Source: Phocaeicola_A sp036804505 (GTDB taxonomy: Bacteria > Bacteroidota > Bacteroidia > Bacteroidales > Bacteroidaceae). Taken from it: a stretch of DNA of 64,000 nt. The translations under genes and the position numbers were made by a program. Position 1 is the stretch's first letter. The number at the start of each line of letters is the position of its first letter. The notes under the pieces are model-generated. The model did no database searches, was not told the origin of the DNA, and worked only from the letters and a program-made list of their open reading frames with translations. Below are positions 61,079-64,000 of this stretch, piece after piece. The stretch is taken from positions 41,569-105,568 of the forward strand of contig DAIRSI010000011.1 in the NCBI GenBank assembly GCA_036804505.1, written 5' to 3'.

Positions 61079-62635
61079 ATGAAAAAAACAACAATTTGGA
61101 TATTGGGTGTGATTATGGGATTCTCATTCCTTAGTTTGCTATATCTTCAAGTAAGTTATATTGAAGAGATGGTAAAGATGAGAAAGGAGCAATTTGATGA
61201 ATCCGTAAAACGTAGCTTATACCAGGCGGCGCGCAATCTCGAATTGAATGAAACATTGAGATATTTGGAAAAAGATGTTGCAGAAACCGAACGTGCCTCT
61301 TTATTAGCTCAAAGTACTTCACAGCAGGAATATAGCGATGTAGTTCATCAGACACACAAGTATTCTGTTATGTCCAGAGACGGAAGTGTTTATTCTTCGT
61401 TTGAGTTGAAAACAATAACCAAACGCCCTTCCGACTTACCTAAAGCGATGATTTCCAAGAATCCGAGCAAGAGTTCTATACCGGAAGCTTCTCGTTCCTT
61501 GCAGGAAATTATAAAGAGCCGATATGTATATCAACGTGCACTTCTGGATGAAGTCGTTTATAATATTTTGTATACGGCAAGTGAAAAGCCCTTGGAAGAT
61601 CGAGTGAACTTTAAGTTACTGGATCAGGATATTAAATCCGAATTGCTGAACAACGGAATTGATTTACCTTATCATTTTACAGTTTCGACAAATGACGGTC
61701 GCGAAGTTTACCGTTGTCCTGATTATGAAGAGAAAGGGGAGGAATATGCATTTCCTCAAATCTTGTTCAGAAACGATCCACCGGCAAAGATGGGCTTGCT
61801 GAAAGTTCATTTTCCAACCATGGATAATTATATTTTCAGTTCTGTGAGATTCATGATACCATCGCTCATCTTTACTTTTGTGCTTTTGGTAACATTCATA
61901 TTTACAATATTCGTTATTTTCCGTCAGAAAAAACTGACCGAGATTAAGAATGACTTTATCAATAATATGACGCATGAATTCAAGACTCCGATTTCCACTA
62001 TTTCTTTGGCCGCACAAATGCTGAAGGATCCGGCTGTGGCCAAATCACCTCAGATGTTCCAACATATATCGGGAGTCATTAATGATGAAACCAAACGCTT
62101 GAGGTTCCAGGTAGAGAAAGTTCTTCAGATGTCAATGTTTGAAAGACAAAAAACCACTTTGAAAATGAAGGAAATTGATGCTAATGCATTGATTGAAGGT
62201 GTTATCAATACATTTACATTGAAAGTTGAAAAGTATAATGGAAAGATTACTTCTTTGCTGAAAGCGGAGAACTCAATTATATTGGCTGACGAAATGCATT
62301 TTACAAACGTTATCTTTAATTTAATGGATAATGCAGTGAAATACAAGAGGCCTGAAGAAGATTTGCTGCTTGATGTCAGGACTTGGAATGAACAAGGAAA
62401 ACTTTATGTTTCCATCCAAGATAATGGTATCGGTATCAAAAAGGAGAATTTGAAAAAGATATTCGAGAAATTCTATCGTGTGCATACAGGAAATTTGCAT
62501 GACGTGAAGGGTTTCGGACTTGGTTTGGCCTATGTGAAGAAAATCATCATGGACCATAAGGGTTCAATAAGAGCTGAGAGTGAGCTCGGTAAAGGAACCA
62601 AATTTATTATTGTATTACCATTACTAAATAAATAA
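61079..62635 (+). CDS. rprX: Sensor histidine kinase RprX
   Basis: 518 residues, close to the length of B. fragilis RprX. It has an N-terminal helix (about 5-23), a periplasmic region (about 24-257), a second membrane helix (about 258-282), HisKA with NNMTHEFKTPISTISLAAQM (His299), and an ATPase domain (NVIFNLMDNAVKYKRP, IQDNGIGIKKENL, GFGLGLAYVKKI). The cognate regulator gene rprY starts 6 bases after the stop. The signal sensed is unknown. Confidence 0.92.
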   Translation: MKKTTIWILGVIMGFSFLSLLYLQVSYIEEMVKMRKEQFDESVKRSLYQAARNLELNETLRYLEKDVAETERASLLAQSTSQQEYSDVVHQTHKYSVMSRDGSVYSSFELKTITKRPSDLPKAMISKNPSKSSIPEASRSLQEIIKSRYVYQRALLDEVVYNILYTASEKPLEDRVNFKLLDQDIKSELLNNGIDLPYHFTVSTNDGREVYRCPDYEEKGEEYAFPQILFRNDPPAKMGLLKVHFPTMDNYIFSSVRFMIPSLIFTFVLLVTFIFTIFVIFRQKKLTEIKNDFINNMTHEFKTPISTISLAAQMLKDPAVAKSPQMFQHISGVINDETKRLRFQVEKVLQMSMFERQKTTLKMKEIDANALIEGVINTFTLKVEKYNGKITSLLKAENSIILADEMHFTNVIFNLMDNAVKYKRPEEDLLLDVRTWNEQGKLYVSIQDNGIGIKKENLKKIFEKFYRVHTGNLHDVKGFGLGLAYVKKIIMDHKGSIRAESELGKGTKFIIVLPLLNK

Positions 62636-62641
62636 ACAATT

Positions 62642-63340
62642 ATGGAAGACAAATTGCGTATTTTGCTTTGCGAAGATGATGAGAATCTTGGCATGCTTTT
62701 GAGAGAATATTTGGCTGCAAAAGGATATTCAGCCGAGTTATGTCCTGATGGTGAAGTCGGTTACAAGACTTTCCTGAAAAACAAGTTTGACTTGTGCGTT
62801 CTCGATGTGATGATGCCTAAAAAGGATGGATTCACTTTGGCTCAAGAAATACGTGCTGCTAATGCCGAGATTCCTATTATTTTCTTGACTGCCAAAACAT
62901 TGAAAGAAGATATTCTGGAAGGATTTAAAATTGGTGCCGATGATTATATCACCAAACCGTTCAGCATGGAAGAGTTGACATTGCGTATTGAGGCTATTTT
63001 ACGCCGCGTCCGTGGAAAGAAAAACCGCGAAAGTAATGTCTATAAAATTGGTCGTTTTATGTTCGATACTCAGAAACAGATCCTGTCAATTGATGGCAAA
63101 CAGACTAAATTGACAACTAAGGAATCTGAACTGTTAGGTTTGCTTTGCGCTCATGCAAATGAAATTCTTCAGCGTGATTTTGCCCTGAAAACCATTTGGA
63201 TTGACGACAATTACTTCAATGCCCGTAGCATGGATGTTTACATCACTAAGCTTCGTAAACATTTGAAAGAAGATGAGTCAATCGAAATCATCAATATTCA
63301 TGGAAAAGGCTATAAATTGATAACTCCTGAAGCTGAATAA
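62642..63340 (+). CDS. rprY: OmpR-family response regulator RprY
   Basis: 232 residues: receiver domain with acidic pocket Glu11/Asp12/Asp13, phospho-acceptor Asp55 in CVLDVMMPKKDG, Thr in FLTAKT and Lys in YITKPFSM. A winged-helix DNA-binding domain follows (LTTKESELLGLLCAHANEIL, SMDVYITKLRKHLKEDESIE, IHGKGYKLI). All catalytic residues are intact. In related species RprY regulates stress and antibiotic-related genes. It is last in the rprXY operon. Confidence 0.94.
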   Translation: MEDKLRILLCEDDENLGMLLREYLAAKGYSAELCPDGEVGYKTFLKNKFDLCVLDVMMPKKDGFTLAQEIRAANAEIPIIFLTAKTLKEDILEGFKIGADDYITKPFSMEELTLRIEAILRRVRGKKNRESNVYKIGRFMFDTQKQILSIDGKQTKLTTKESELLGLLCAHANEILQRDFALKTIWIDDNYFNARSMDVYITKLRKHLKEDESIEIINIHGKGYKLITPEAE

Positions 63341-63395
63341 ATCCAGTCATCATTCATGAGATAAAGGTTTTTCATCATTTCAGATGAAATAATCC

Positions 63396-63412
63396 ACTTC
63401 AGAAGTTTTTTT
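63396..63412 (+). terminator. Possible weak terminator of rprXY
   Basis: ACTTC (63396-63400) and GAAGT (63402-63406) form a very tight hairpin followed by seven T. A 7-bp hairpin at 63370-63389 lies just before. Either or both could end the rprXY transcript. Confidence 0.4.
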
Positions 63413-63417
63413 ATAAA

Positions 63418-63540
63418 AAGCATTCTAACCATTCTAACTTTCCGATTTATCATGCTATTAATCAGAAAGATAGAAGTTAGAATGCTTTGTTTTTACATTC
63501 TAACTTTTCCTGACCATTCCAACTACATTCCAACTTTTTA
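63418..63540. repeat. Cluster of ATTCYAAC repeats
   Basis: ATTCTAAC at 63422, 63431 and 63497; ATTCCAAC at 63516 and 63527; and the inverted GTTAGAAT at 63476. Several copies continue into T-runs. A 12-bp perfect inverted repeat (63418-63429 with 63476-63487) uses two of them. Confidence 0.85.
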
Positions 63541-63556
63541 TGAAGATACTGCTTAA

Positions 63557-63599
63557 CCGAATTATTTTCAAAGCATTATCTGATCGAAAAGTAATTCGG
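63557..63599. repeat. Inverted repeat that competes with the double-hairpin element
   Basis: CCGAATTATTTTC (63557-63569) is complementary to GAAAAGTAATTCGG (63586-63599) with one bulged base. The right arm shares ATTCGG with the outer stem of the next element, so the two structures exclude each other. Confidence 0.7.
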
Positions 63600-63655
63600 T
63601 GCATAGCAGATAATCATCTGCTTACTAGCAGACAATCGTCTGCTATGCACCGAAT
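63594..63655. repeat. Nested double-hairpin inverted repeat
   Basis: Outer arms of 12 bases (63594-63605 and 63644-63655) are perfectly complementary. Between them sit two hairpins with the same AATC loop: GCAGAT-AATC-ATCTGC (63606-63621) and GCAGAC-AATC-GTCTGC (63628-63643). The one-base difference between them is compensated in each stem. Overall the 28-base arms match at 24 positions. Confidence 0.9.
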
Positions 63656-63946
63656 GAATGTATGGCTATGACCAAACATTTTGAGAGTACTTACATATTT
63701 ATGTTTACCCAAGGTTGAATCGGAAAACCTGTTTCTTCCTGAGCTTGTTTCATTCCCATAAAAGCCGAAAAATATTTGATTTTAGAGTATATAGGGATCA
63801 AGTGCCTTATGAGAATATTTTGTATGATTTTTGAACGAATGCTACCAGGGTGAAATTAATCATTGCAACACTTGAAATGGTATCTGCAAAAATTTTAGGG
63901 TGATGCTTAGGGTGGTGAGGGTCAGGAATAGAATCTTTTCAAAATA

Positions 63947-63982
63947 AGGGGGTGTGTCAAAACGACGCGCCCTCTTTTTTTT
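63947..63982 (+). terminator. Strong intrinsic terminator near the right edge
   Basis: A 12-bp stem with three G-U pairs (63947-63958 with 63964-63975), a 5-base loop and eight T. An A-rich left flank would let it work weakly on the minus strand too. The gene it serves is not obvious; it may belong to a leftward gene outside the window or stop read-through from rprXY. Confidence 0.75.
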
Positions 63983-64000
63983 AAGCACAAAGTCCCGACT

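Larger units (their letters stand above)
63341..64000. other. 660-base region without a supported gene
   Basis: I find no convincing reading frame or RNA gene here. It holds weak hairpins after rprY (63370-63389 and 63396-63412), a cluster of ATTCYAAC repeats, two overlapping large inverted repeats, about 290 bases of unremarkable AT-rich sequence, and a strong hairpin with T-run near the end. Confidence 0.7.

Noticed and set aside
63418..63540. CRISPR array
   Set aside because: The unit is only 8 bases, spacing is irregular, one copy is inverted and there are no cas genes.
63880..63925. G-rich stretch with three GGG runs as a G-quadruplex
   Set aside because: Only three GGG runs are close together; the fourth is over 30 bases away, so a stable quadruplex is doubtful.
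63947..63982. GGGGGTGTGTCAAAA near the right edge as an insertion-sequence end
   Set aside because: It resembles sequences near some Bacteroides mobile elements, but no transposase, second end or target duplication is visible; the terminator explains the structure.

Overview
This window looks like a chromosomal segment of a gut-type Bacteroidales species in the Bacteroides/Phocaeicola group. Four things point that way: a SusC/SusD pair with an ECF sigma/FecR pair and glycoside hydrolases; -7 promoter boxes of the form TAnnTTTG, the Bacteroides vegetative promoter; fimbrillin-type lipoproteins; and close matches to the Bacteroides RprX/RprY system and the EF-G2 paralogue. Coding density is high. 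I see no rRNA, tRNA, CRISPR array, insertion sequence or phage gene.

Layout. 1-5226 (minus strand) is an envelope-biogenesis operon: outer-membrane barrel protein, TPR protein, LptC, a CNNM/CorC-type protein, then a SurA-N/PpiD-like foldase cut by the window edge. 5495-12722 (plus) holds a DUF4105 membrane protein coupled to a PafA-like protein that has lost most catalytic residues, then secA and a lipoprotein. 12782-15366 is a small acidic protein and a multi-PAS histidine kinase, convergent with valS (15481-18126). mazG and a lipocalin-like lipoprotein follow. 19853-31297 is a polysaccharide utilization locus: ECF sigma, FecR anti-sigma, SusC with STN domain, SusD, GH29 fucosidase, GH105 unsaturated uronidase and GH2 beta-galactosidase. 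Between fecR and susC the minus strand carries a promoter over the susC start codon and an intrinsic terminator about 120 nt downstream, which predicts a cis-antisense small RNA.

31588-33714 (minus) encodes a fimbrillin/GLUG surface lipoprotein behind a 71-residue protein, with a 15-C homopolymer upstream. 34116-35541 is a second sigma/anti-sigma/periplasmic-protein triad. rnz and rpsA follow, divergent from a hybrid histidine kinase with a four-cysteine sensor motif and a degenerate receiver. 40252-46167 (minus) is a tightly overlapping four-gene operon: sugar kinase, AmpG-type transporter, SpoIID/LytB protein without a signal peptide, and a glycosyltransferase fused to a GalT/Ap4A-phosphorylase-like domain. 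I read it as a candidate peptidoglycan-recycling module and the best candidate here for an under-described system. 46366-48095 is a mutarotase with the fucose permease FucP. 48165-57401 is a housekeeping run: tsaC, ClC channel, fmt, rpe, comEC, nrnA, DUF4827 lipoprotein, glmM. hemW is convergent with it.

58733-63340 carries an EF-G2-type factor with altered GTPase motifs, then rprX/rprY. The last 660 bases have no gene I can support, but they hold clustered short repeats, a nested double hairpin with compensatory changes, and a strong terminator.
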